Below the pieces are notes generated by a model. It did no database searches. It was given only the letters and a program-made list of their open reading frames with translations, and was not told the DNA's origin. 64,000 bases of DNA from Phalacrocorax aristotelis (lineage: Eukaryota; Chordata; Aves; Suliformes; Phalacrocoracidae): assembly GCF_949628215.1 (NCBI RefSeq), contig NC_134277.1:58290918-58354917 (forward strand). Direction: 5' to 3'. Both the position numbers and the translations under genes were made by a program. Below, in pieces: positions 50,270 to 62,600 of this stretch (positions are counted from its first letter, which is position 1; every line of letters starts with the position of its first letter).

Positions 50270-53200
50270 AAGTTACTTCATTTGGAAAAATGCTTCACCG
50301 TTAGTAGGAGTTGCTTGACAGAAGGGGTTGACTATTTATTTGCTATTCTGGCCCTTTCATGGGAAATACTCCAAGGACAAATGCTTAGTATTTCTTCCTG
50401 CTCCAATAAGTAGCTGTGAGGTACAGCTGTTGGATTTGTTTCACTGGAATTCAATAATCATATGCTATCACTATGGCAGGGTATTGGACTGAGTAGAAGT
50501 CAGTTTAGGTTCTTAGTTTAATTGAAAAGGCATTGACGTTTCAGTCTACTTGGTGAGTGCCTGTCTAAAACCCACAATAGAGTATCTCCTTGAAAGTTGG
50601 AATTGACTTCTTAAACAAATACAAATTACACTTGGTCAAACTATTCTGCTGTTTCTTTGTTTGAGGAGAGTTTTGGCCTGAGAAAGATGTGTTTACTGCC
50701 AATCGTTAGGAACTTTAATAGACCATGTGCAAGAATAGAAAACCTGATTATTAGCCTGGATGAACCCAAACCTGTAAACTCATGCCAGTGTTCCAGGAAC
50801 TGAGTCCCAGAGCAAACTGCTTTCTGGACTTGCAACATGGACATGATCGTATTTCAGCATTCTAATATTCACACTAACGCAGCCTTGTTCAATGAACTAG
50901 CCTTGCAGACCAGACCATGGTCACCTTCACTGTGTTACTATGTGAGTTCCAGTGTTTACTTCAAGGTAGTTAGTCTAATGTAGCTGGACTAAATGAACTG
51001 ACGTTTCCTTTAGAACTGTTTCTCCAGTCACAGTTTGGTCATTAAACCAGATTGGACCTGCACCATAGATTATACATCTGTGCTTTTCCCTTGAGAGATT
51101 GAGATGTCTTGCAAGGATGTGAACAGCGCAGTCATGATGACTGTTAATGGAAGTATGTCTAGGTAAGCATCTGACAGCAGAGTTTACAATTCTCTGTTAA
51201 GCAGCTGGGAGTTGACCAAGAACAAAGCTTCTCCCAGCAGTGTTGACGCAAATACTTCCCAAAGAAATATCTGGATTCTGAATTGCTAGGTTTTTTTGGA
51301 AACTGGTTTTCAAATATCAGAATGTTTCCAAGGTAACCTCTTTAATCTCCATTGTATTCAGATGCTCGCTTGTTTAATACACACATGAAGTGTGTCATCT
51401 GATTTAAAATGGACAGATGCTCCTAACAACAATCTAACATTAACAATGACGGGTTTCTAGAATAAGCTCTACAAGGTGAGAACTTGCCTTGGCCTTGTGT
51501 ACCTTAGAGGGGACCAGCACTTAAATGATATTTCATGATTATTGATTTCTTTTGTTCCTGCACTGGGTGTGTGATTGGTCATGGACTCTGCATTTTGAGA
51601 CTGAGGAGTCGCTGCCTTCAATGTTACAGATATTTTCAGGATTTCAAAACACAAAGGATTTTGATCCAGTATTTGCAGCTTTGGAATAAAAATCTCAGAA
51701 AACTGAAAAGTCAGTTGAATAAACAAATTTTGTTTTCCAATGACTCCTCCTAAGAAGAACCTGAGGAAGGTGTACATCACTGGATTAAATGTCAAGAATG
51801 AAAAATAAGAGCAGTAGAGAGGGGAGCAAGAGTTGCTGTGATTATGCAGCTGTGCTCTGTCCTGGCAGCTCTCTCACTTGCTCACTGTGGAACAAATGAG
51901 CGCATGGGGGATGCATAACATCAACAGAACAAAGCCTGGGAATTCCCAAAGCAACTGCCCTGAGTCCCGGCGACCATCAAAGAAATCTATCCTCCTGCAG
52001 CCTTTGATGGGCTGTCATAGTTTAACTAACCAGCATCTATAGCACAATGCTGTTACTGCTTCAATCTTGTCTGCACTGCAAATGACTGAGAAAATTGAGT
52101 TCCGAATCCATCTTCCTTTGCTCAGTCTTTCTTTGCTTTGGTTTTATCATTATGGGGGATGAAAGACGGCCCCTGAGGATTTAGGTACTAGGTAATTTAA
52201 AGGCTGTTTTCATTCTTGGGGTGGTAAAGTGGAAGAATGAAACATACATGGGAAACAGGCAAATTTGCCACTTCAGCATGAGCTAAGGGAATGAATGTTG
52301 GCGTGGCTTTAGATAAAAATAGGGGAAACCCAAATCTAGACTTTGCTCTTAATAGTACTTTAGGTAGCATCAGTTCCCATGAGGAGTAAGTGCTTACATG
52401 GGGTTAGGGCTGGAGATGAACCAAGCTTCCAGTTTTTAGTCAAAGGAAAACAAGTTTGATATCTGTCTTGATGGTGACACTGAAAGCTTTAGCTGTGTTC
52501 GTTAGAGGCTTAAAAGTGAAATTGTAGAATCACAAAATCCTTTTATTTGTAAAAACTAGTATTTGTTTTGTTTTTAAAAAGACTGAAGGTGGAAGTGGTG
52601 AATATCCTCACTTGTGGCATGGTCTTTCTTTCACTTCCTGATAAATGATCCCTTCTCCCCACACTCCCTAATTTAAACGTTGTTTTATAAGGTGACTTAT
52701 GACTTATTCTGTAGTTAAAGAATGCAAATAATAACACTGCTTTTATTTCTCATGCACATATAAAAGGAAACAGAATAATTGCAGAAGCTAAATTCAATTT
52801 TGAAGCCGTGGAACCTGCCCAGTACCGTTTGGAATAGATCAACTGCTTCTGGCTGAGTTGGGAAAATGTTACATCTGTTTCCTTCCAGTCAGAACAAAAC
52901 AAGTTACCGCTACCCCCTTGAAGCTGCAGAGACCCTGGTGGAATGTGGAATCTTTTTTGCTTTTCTTGGGTGAAAATGCTTTCAATATGTGGCATGCCTC
53001 GTGCTTTCTTGCAGATCTGCCATTAGAACTTTCAGTATAAGGTCAATTCCACCAGGAAGGTTTAACGTTTGTACAAATGTTGCTGAATTCATGGGTGTAG
53101 AAACAAGAATGTAAAACAAGTTCTAAGCTTCTCTGGTGTTGAGGATCTTTTGGCAGTTTTATTATCATCTGGCTTGACATTCTGCCATAGAGCCAAGCTG

Positions 53201-53427
53201 GATATTTCACATAAAAACAATAACTATCATAACTATGGTTTCCCAAACATTTTGAAGGTTGAATACGGTTGTTCCTTCTAAGGCAGTCCGATGTTGTCGT
53301 TCATGTCTCATATTAGCATTCACAGATGCCACAAGCTCTTTCACAGGTGCGACCGCTGCACATGTGAGAACTGGCTGAGGTGATGTATGTGGGTGAGGTT
53401 TTATACTGGCAGTTTTTGCCCCCCAGA

Positions 53428-53520
53428 CCGCTTTCCAAGGCGGGGCGCATGGGGAAGGCGAGGGGCTCTGCGGGGGGCGGTGGGGCGCTGTCCGCGGTGC
53501 TGAGGGCGCCCCGGGGCGGT
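53428..53520. promoter_or_regulatory. Isolated CpG-rich cluster inside intron 1
   Basis: About 12 CpG dinucleotides occur in 93 bases (accgctttc through ggggcggtaa), including several GGGCGG-type GC boxes, within otherwise CpG-poor AT-leaning DNA, 6.1 kb before exon 2. It could be an internal promoter (alternative VOPP1 start or a non-coding RNA), an unmethylated regulatory site, or part of a young GC-rich insertion. Open frames on both strands across it do not resemble known proteins. Length is below usual CpG-island thresholds. Confidence 0.35.
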
Positions 53521-56500
53521 AACCCTGCATCCTGCTTGCTCTGGGCTCTGCAAAACGGGGGTCTCTTTCTTGCCCTTCCCCCCACCCCGAGACTGATGAA
53601 AGTTATTTTCAATTGAAATTGTATCATTTTAGGGCTGAAGTGCATTTTCAATTTGCTGGACAATGGTGGGTGTGGGGGGTGGGTGTGGGTGAGGAAGTCA
53701 GGCTCCTGAGATGAAACTGCATGGAAGGGTTATCTGTATTTGTTTTGTGGGAAAGGTTAATCGATCTAAATGTAGAGTAATGCTTTGTGATGGGAGGCTA
53801 CCTAACGCTAAACCCACATTAATTCTAAATAAAAATATGATGATTAATGCATGTGCTCAAAGCACCAAAAGAACTAATAAGAATTAGCTGCTTGTGCTGA
53901 AATTTTTTACTGTTGCAAAACACAGACTGATTAATTCAAGGGGGAAAAGTTGCTTCTTTTAATAATCCTATATGGGAAATATTCCCTCTTTCTTAGAGAA
54001 CAGCTGGAAAGACTGGCCAGAAACAAATCCTTCTGAAATATATGAAAATCATTCTTTATGCTATGAGTTATATGACATTGTAATCTTGGTCTCGATGAAA
54101 CAACTGTATATCTGGAATGGTATTTGTTCTGTTTACTTTTACATGGGAGGGAAAGCTTGGTAAAGGATTGGCATCCTATTATACAAGAATTTCCTGCTGT
54201 TTCCTCATTACCTCAGTAAAAAGAAAAAAACCTTAATGTAATCCTGGGTTTTAGTAAGAGTTGCTTCTGTGTTTTGTGACAAGAGTGTATGTTGAAACCA
54301 CTGGTAACGTGGCTTGTGAGCACAGTTTCTTAGAGTAGTTGGGCTACTTCTACCCTCAGCTGTTAGCCATCACCATTTTGATGGATTCGGGCAAGGCTAA
54401 AGCAAAATGTATTTTCTGTAGTAAATCGTTTTCACCCTTAGACTGCACTTTTCAGTTTCAGTATATGTTGTCTTTTAACTCTAATGGATGATGTTTTGCC
54501 CTTTTCTTGGCTATGGAAGAACACTGCTCATATTCTTGATTCTGCAAATCCAATCTTTCAGACTTGCAGCATGCAGAAGTCCTTCTGATTCCAGCGCACC
54601 ACATCTAATGAGCAGCTTGTATCTCATCATGCTTTCAGCTCTTGTCTAGTCACTGAAATGGATAGTGTTCTGAAAACTGATACAATTTTAAAGGTCAGAT
54701 CCTATAAAATATTGTGATTCCTAGACAATAATGTGCCTTCTGGAACTGATTATTTAGTCAGGAGTTGCACTGTAGACTGTCCCATCTTTTTGTCTGGACT
54801 GCATCGAGTACTTGCCAGGTGCAATGACCAATAAAACTAGGAAAAATCTGTGTGGGTGAGTTTTGCAAGAAGCCTTCTGTAACAGAGGCAGCAGGCATAG
54901 CCAGTTGTCTCAGGTGCTGTGGAGCCTTATGGTCAGAAAGGTGGTGTCCTTCCTGTTTCCCCAGTTACTAGTTTGATCTAGCTGTGTGGAAGTGTGTTCT
55001 GGGTGTATGTTGGACTAGGATTGTGTGATGCTCAGGAACGATGAGGCCTTGTTCCATGTCTTAGACACTTTTAAATCTTTTTTTCCTGTTCATCTATGAA
55101 TTAATCCTAGCAGAGCCTCAGAGATAGTAGCCACAAGAATGATGTTTGGATCAACTTGCACCCTGCTAACATATAGTACGTACCCAGCTGAATGGAAGGT
55201 AGCAGCCACTAATCGGGTCATCCCAGAATACTAGGAGCCATTTCTGTCATATCAGTTATGGCAGGTCACTCAGTTAAATTCCTGCTTTTTTTCCTTCTGG
55301 ATCTACCTCTTTGGATCCTTATAGCTGTAATACATAATGGAAATTTTGTGTAGCATCTAGCTTTTTGTCATGTTAAAAAGGAAGAGCCACACCCTCAGTT
55401 GCTGATAACTGATAGGGTTTCATTGACTTTGTGATCGATAGCAGACCTGTGCCTCCTACAGAATCTGGCTTTGAGCAGATGTCACAAACTCACTCTGAAT
55501 GTCCCTTCAGCATACAGATAGCAATCGCCCTCCACCTGCCCTCCACAAACACATCCGTCTGCAGCAGGCTCCTTTTTTCATTGGTACCAGTAATAAAAAT
55601 GGACTGTACTCACATGGGAAAGTATTCAATATCTTCAAGTGGTGCTGTTGTTGTTTATCCTTTTTTATTATAATTTTTCAAACCTCCAATAAAAGCACTG
55701 GGTGTGAATCCACTGCTCCCTTGACTGCAAAGAGTAATTAATTGATCAAATCTGCTTTCTTTTTACTGTCCTGTGGACTGAAAGATAACGATGTGCAATG
55801 TGGAGGATATTCCTGCTAGAGATAGTATTTCTGCAAATCCTGCAAAGCATAACTAATGATCTGTAGAGTACCATCTGACATTCAGTGAGCAGGCTGCCTG
55901 CTCAGTCTTCCCCCACACCACGTGCATACATATGTACTCGCGTTCTGTATTTTATGGTGTGATCAAAACCAGTCTTTGGTTAACGTTTTAGTAACTTCTT
56001 TCTCATTGTTCTTACTAGCAGCTGTAATATTTGCAATTTCAATCTCTGGCAGGAAGCACATTTCCTTTCTTAAAGGAAAGCTGAACGAATTTAGAGGCCA
56101 CAAAAAAGGACGGCTTGCGGTTCACGTTGCTGCATGCTGTCAAAGAAAACAGGCTACAAGACAGATGCTGATTTACTTAAAAACAAACAAACAAAACCAA
56201 CACTTGTGTTTTTTCTCTTTCCAAATATGCAATCTTAAGGAATGTATTCAAGCATCTGGCTAATGCACATACCATAAATTCTCTAAAGATTACATATGCA
56301 CACCCAATTAGACCTGCATAATTTATTTTAAAAATGAACGTACACTTGTATTTCTATTTTATAGCTGTGTCGAATTGTTAAAGGACATAGAAGGAGGAAT
56401 TTTATAAGCAAAATGTGCAGAGTCCTTCTCCTAGAAGGTCAAAAGCATCAGTAAGGTCATACCTAAGGCTTGTTTAAAAACCATAAACACACAGTTTTTG

Positions 56501-59500
56501 CTATTAATGAATGGGTAAGTGGCTTTTTAAAGACATGAACAAGCACTTGTTAGAAACTCTGAGATACAGCCTGTCTTCGTACAGGAGCTAGCAGAGCAGG
56601 CACCAATCCTGACGTCTGAGGTCCTTTTGTATTGCAGTAATATCAGTAATCTTCCCTTTGTGCTCTTTTCCAGACTGCAGAGAGTTGCTGCCAGCTGCAG
56701 TTTCTTGAGGGTTTAATAGTCTCAAAAAACTAGAAGGACATCATCCTCCAAAGGCTCTGTGAGGATGAGAGCCTGATGCTGATGGTGTACATCCCCTCTT
56801 ATGCTTGTATGGCTCTCCACCAGCTTAACTGAGAGGCCAGTACCACTCAAGAATAATTTGGATCTTGGCAAGAGACAGACGATCATAGCCTGCTTCAGAG
56901 GATGTGTGTGGGATGGGAAAAACTAATCTGTGCTCAGACTACCCTGTTCATCTCTCTGGTACCTGAGTGCTAAAAAGGCTCAAATCCTTAGAGGCAATTA
57001 CATTCTTGTCTTATTTTCAGCAGTCAATTCCTGTGAGGTCTGCTAACCAGCAGCAGAGACGGTGGTTAGTAGCTGCTTTCTTTATGTCGGGCTTTACTGG
57101 CATAAAGTTGCCATGGAGATTGGTCGGAGTTTTAACTGAGCAGGGATGGCAGCGGTTTGCCCCGTGTGTGTAAATCTGTTTCACATGTCATTTGTATCGT
57201 ATTCGGCTGTGCTGCTCACATTTGGGGTCCACTTGCTTGTTTGCCTGATTCCCATGTAGGAGAGCTGAACTGCCATGCAGTATTCATAGCACTGTGATAT
57301 TAAAAAGCAGATTTGGAAGTGGTATCTGCTGTTCCAGGGCCCATAAAAAGGCAAAGTCTGGGCACCAAAGGATTTTTAGTGCAAATACCAAAGTCCTCCA
57401 AGCTAGAAGGAACTGTTACTTGCAAAACTTTGCCATGCTGGAGCCTTTCTTGTGACAGCAGTAAGCATATTGGCTGTCTGAAACAGAGAATTGTTAACAG
57501 GCAGAAACAGAAATCTTACAACTTGGGAGGTGTGGGAAGGAGGAATCTTCTCCACTTGTTTTAGAACTTGTAAAGTGGATTAAAATACGGGGAGGAGGGT
57601 GGGCAGAATGAGTGCTGAATATAAATGTCCCCTTTACACTTATAAAGGGTACACATGCTCCACGTGCTCAAAACATTGCTGGGAAAACATAATTTAAAAT
57701 GCTTGATGCTGACGAAGGCTCTGAGGTAAATGGTGACTCATATTGGTTGAGAAGCAGGAAGGAAAAATATTTAATGGCTTACACCCCAAGCTGGACTCTG
57801 AAATGAGGCTTCCCAAGTGGTTGACCTGCAGACACTGGGATTTTAGCCAGGGTCAGCTGATCTGCAGCCTTCAAAGGTGAAGAGCCAAAGTATTTTTCAC
57901 TGACTTGGCAGCAGACCTGCTGGGTTTACAACACATATATGCTTGCAGGGTGTTATGGAGATAAAATTGGTATATTTCTAATTTTAGGATAAGAGGGAAC
58001 AGCCAGCTGATGAAAATATTTGGAAGGAAGGGTTAAGAAGTTGGAAGCTTTGAAGGACGGGGGAAAAAAGGAGATTAGTGCAAATGTGGAGAAGGATCTC
58101 TGAATGCCACTTGCTCCAGCAGCAGCTATGGAGCCCTCCTGCATATAGTGCCTGGACTGTGGCATTGATTTGAGAGGGGAACGAGGCTTTTGCTGTTTAT
58201 CCTGAGGAAAAAGCTCCAGTCCTTTCAGCAGAAGCTAAAGCTTGTGCATCTTGAAGACTGGTATGAGCGTGTTCTATTAGTGGAAGGGCCTGACTGCACA
58301 CATCAAAAGTGTCATCTTCTCCTCCTCCTCCCCTATCTCCTGTACTGCTCTTAACAATTTAATCCATAGCGGTTTGTCTTCATGGGCTGTAATTGATCTG
58401 TCTGTGATTTAGCACATCAGATGCTCATTAAAGAGCTTGCAGCCTTTCTTATTCATGAGGAGTGAGAGTCAGGGATCTAAAAACACTTTGTCTTTGTCTT
58501 AACTGGGTTCATTTAATATTCTAGGATTTGGGGAGGCTAATAAACTTATACAAGCTGTTATTTAAAGGTGAGCTGCCGAGTGGACATGAAGGATGATCCA
58601 AGCACTGCTGGTGTGCTGAGCACTCTACGACATCGGGTGCCAGGTGTGAGCAGCAGAGGGAATTGTTGCTAAAATACCAGCAAGATATTCCTTGCTGCTC
58701 TATGGAGGATGTCCCATAATGCCCTGGCTGTGTGATCGGGTAATGCAGCTTGTGGTGGAGCTCCTGGAGCGACATCTGCATTGAAGACGGCATTTTATGC
58801 TAGCGCTGTCAGCGGGATACGCAGAAATATTTTGTGCATTGTATATAGAGTTTGGGCTTGACATCTGGTTTTCTTTTTTTAAGCGCCGCTATTGTTCTGA
58901 GCTGCCGTCTGTATTGTGGCAGTGCCCGTAACAATGTGCGCTTCCCACGTTGCCTGCGCACACACGCTGAGAAAAATGCCTGTCGCCATCCTTTAACAAG
59001 GATACACTGGCAATCTGCAGAAGAGAACAATACCCCTGGGCTGCAGAAAACAGTTTCCTTTCCCTGGGACTTTAATGAACACTTGAGATATTTCCAAGCT
59101 GTAGGAAGAGGAGATGGGATGGATGGGTTCTCTGCTCTGCTCCTTTCTGAGCCTGGCTCCACACACCAGAGACTTCCAGAAAGATGAATAATTCCCTTTA
59201 ATTATTGAATTTACTGTGTAGTCACATGCATAGTGTCATCAAACTGGTTATGCCTTGGAGGTGTCTTAAGAGACTTATAGCCACGAATGGGCTCTTAAGT
59301 TCTCTGTGGCCTTTTAAGACAGCAGTTCTGCCAGGAAGCATGTGCAGCTGGATCCTGTGCCTGCACTGAATGTACTGACTTTGTTCGTGAATGGTGGGAA
59401 GCTACGGGGCCCCACAGAAAGCCTTGATTGAGGGGTCCAAACCCTGGCAGGGCATGCTGCCATTCACAAGAACTGACTTCCCAGTTGCTGTGTGTGTCAG

Positions 59501-59629
59501 GATTGGGAGATCTTTGGCAATATAAACCTTTCCTAATCGCTCAAAGTCACGGTATTTACTCTGCGCTTGTGTTTATAATTGTACATTGTCCTATGTAAAT
59601 ATTAATACCATATTTTTCTTTCTTTGTAG

Positions 59630-59688
59630 TGTACGGAGGCCAAAAAGCATTGCTGGTACTTTGAAGGATTATATCCTACATATTATAT
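59630..59688 (+). CDS. VOPP1: VOPP1 coding exon 2 (conserved lumenal segment)
   Basis: The exon starts after a strong acceptor (tatttttctttctttgtag|tgt) and ends at a consensus donor (tat at|gtaagt, GT at 59689-59690). It encodes CTEAKKHCWYFEGLYPTYY plus the first two bases (AT) of the next codon, which would be the Ile preceding the CRSYEDCC segment in known VOPP1. This stretch matches vertebrate VOPP1 essentially residue for residue and is diagnostic. It lies right after the signal peptide and carries the first lumenal cysteines of the cysteine-rich domain, which resembles the domain found in the related WBP1/WBP1L proteins. The phase matches exon 1 (0), giving 36 complete residues so far of roughly 170 in the family. 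The next exon, with the double-Cys motifs and the transmembrane segment, is not found before 64000. Confidence 0.96.
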
Positions 59689-62600
59689 GTAAGTAGTCAA
59701 CACTTTCCTTCCTTTTTGCATTTTCTAGTGCTTGAGAGAATTAGATTCTGTAGGCTCTTAGAGTGTTGTTCTTTCACTAATTATACTTTTTCCGTAACTT
59801 CTCTGAGACTTTTTCTAACTTGAAAATGAAGATGCAATAAACTTTCCTTTTCCTCCTTCCCCATGTCCCATCTCTTTACCTTTCTTCTTGTTAAAAAAAG
59901 GTGTACAGACTGGTTTTGCCACACAATCCAGCCAACCTTTCCAACTGAAAACAAAATGCAAGACCTTAAACAGTGCTTATTTCAGAATGCTGAAAGGAAA
60001 CATAAGTAGAACCGTGTGAGGACAGTTTTCCTGTAGTTTTGAACAAGGGCAGGTAATCAGGCAGATGATCAAGAATGCTTTGAAAGTAAGTTTGTCCCTG
60101 TGCTAATACTGTTTAATTTAGGGAGTTGGGATGACTTGTTATCTGTGGCATAACTGTCCTTTTGATGAGTAGCGTCTACATTCACATCAGGCTTGGGTGT
60201 GAACCAAATGTCAGTGACCTGTAGGTGCATGATTGAGGATCTCTGAATTGCAGTTTTCTAAGTTGCCCACAGCAACAACAAAAAGGCAGAGGAAATGTGT
60301 GGGTAGGAGGTATCTCCCCTGTGGATTTGGGAGCAGAAAGGAGATAAATGTGCTGAACTCTGTCTCTGGGTTGTATAACCTTTTTTGGTTTGTTTGTTTT
60401 AATTTATATTTACAGGTGTCTGCAACTGTAAAGTGGGGTGGAGGATTAGGTAGCAGCAGGTCATCTGTTCCCTGAGCAAGCTCTTCCTTGCTGAAGGGTT
60501 GGAAATTACTGTAATCCTTATGCCACCCAAGAGCTTTCCTCCCTTTTCTTCACCACCTCCACTTCATCTGCCAGGAACAGGAGAGAAATGCTAGAGACAA
60601 AAAGCAACCAGGAAGCCAGGCAAGAAACAAACCTCAATGAAAGAATGAAACACTATATGGTTTAATCATCTACGATTGTGAATATTAACTGCTTAGGAAG
60701 TGTTTGTGCCTAGAACTTGCTGTCTTTTCTTCATGTGACTGAAATGTTGAGGATTACTCATAAATGGTTAGCCAGAACAGATGGCTGAATTTAAGTAAGT
60801 TCACTTTCTTCGCATGCTAATAACAGGAATTTGGCTCCACCTACATTTTATTTTATTTCACTGCATTGTGGGAAAGAAGCTGTGATGTTATGAAATTATG
60901 AAAATCCCACTGTACCTTGATATTCAGGAGTGCATTATTCAGCATCGCCTCGGTGTTCAGCTTACGTCTCCGCCCATGTCCTTTTGCAGCCAATGATTGT
61001 TTCCCTCGGTAATAAAAAGGGGTGGCTACTTGTATATTGGGTGTTAGCTCAGACTCCTTGTGCCTCAGGTAAATGTATACCAAGTCCTGCAAAAGCAAGG
61101 GGTACAAAGGGGAGACTTACAATCTGCAATAGATCTGATGCATGCAAGGTTGCTTTCTAATTGGTTTCCTTTTGGTAACTAGTTTAATGTTTTCTTTGTG
61201 TGCTGAAATAGAGTATCTTGTGGAAAAGCAGTGTGTTTACTTTACAGTCCATCAAAGAGATTAATTGGAATTGTACACAGCTTTGAACTTTGGAAGGATG
61301 AAGGTTGTGAGAGGGTCTATGGTGTTGGTGGGTTGTTGGTTGGTTTGGGAGATCTTTTAATGTGGAGGGATGACTGTATATTGGCTACATCAGGTCAATC
61401 AGAAGACTGTTACTTGTAGTTGTGTGTGTTTGTGGTAGTTACTGCAGCACTCTGTTATCTGAGTCATTGCATAAACATGTTGCGATTGCCAGCCTCCTGG
61501 ATAGTGTAAGTAAATGGAAAAAGGAAGGGGAAAGGGGTGGGATGTGTGTGCTCAGTGATTGTTGCAGTGGTGATGTGTCATGTTAATGCTATTGTTACTG
61601 TGATTATGAGTTTAAGTGGGGAAGAAGAAACACTAAGGAAAGACAATAAGGATTTGGGAATAGAAAATCCCAGAGGGTAGATAACGTGTGACAAGTGAAG
61701 GAACATGGAAGGGAAGGGAGAGAGGGTATTTGAGTGCATAGGAGCCCGTAAGTTAAAAGGGGGCAGGCATCCAAACGATAGGAAGGTCATTGATGTCTGT
61801 GGTGCCTGGGGTTTCCTATTTTGTTACTTCTGCAATTTCATCTTCTGTTGTCTAGAATCCCCAGCTGCTTCCTACTTTTGCTGTCTTTACACACCTGTAT
61901 GGTGGAGGAGGGGCACAACACCAATCTCAATATCTTAGGGTAAAATCCCATTGCTCTGGCACTTGTTTGACCCTTCACTGTGTTAATTCAGTTTACTAAT
62001 CCCACAGAAAGTTGTTCATTTTAGCACATTTGAGTCAGTGTTGAATCAGCTTGGTACAGTTTTTGGCGAACACTGGTGAAATGGGAGGAAAGGAAAGGAG
62101 TATTCTGCATATTGTGGGGGAGGAGGCATGAATAGGATCTTCTCCACTAGCATACGGTTAGATGTTGAATTCTCTAAAGGCATAATATATAACTTCATCT
62201 TGAGAGTGTCTTCTCTGTCAACTCTAGATCTTGAATGTCCTGTAGTGAAATGGGTTTTATTTTATCTTACAATTTCTGGAGCAACAGTCCATAAGAAGCA
62301 GATATATTTAATCAAATGAGTTTGCAATAGCTTCCATTCCTTTCTGTCACTGGTTTTCTGACAGAAGTTTTTTCTACCCAGTTAACATATGTAGTCTGTC
62401 CTTTGGTCTTGAGACTATCTTCGGAGACTTATGAAACCTAGCAATGCAATCCTTTTTAATGATTTCCCTGTGATTTCAGACCTATCCTGACAGTATGTCA
62501 CATCTCTCTTGGAGCCACTTTGTGTTATAATGAAAAGTTTGGCTTGTGAGATCAGAAATACCAAGTCCTGTGTCTATTCACAGATCTAGAATGTCATGCT

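Larger units (their letters stand above)
17830..59629 (+). other. VOPP1: VOPP1 intron 1 (41.8 kb)
   Basis: The intron is bounded by a GTGAGG donor at 17830 and a polypyrimidine-TAG acceptor (atttttctttctttgtag) ending at 59629; it is phase 0. No further coding exon could be supported inside it. Open frames here, the longest being 182 codons at 41235-41783 (+), lack family motifs and splice context. Contents that can be named are listed separately: homopolymer runs, old MIR-like and CR1 fragments, a solo LTR, a CpG cluster and one purine-rich minus-strand open frame. The stretches between these (for example 22-28 kb, 41-50 kb and 54-58 kb) hold nothing I can name. A very long first intron with scattered non-coding elements is usual for this gene type. 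Confidence 0.85.

Noticed and set aside
49900..50400. Full provirus around the LTR
   Set aside because: The two target duplications directly flank a single 248-base LTR, with no second LTR and no gag, pol or env-like frames adjacent.
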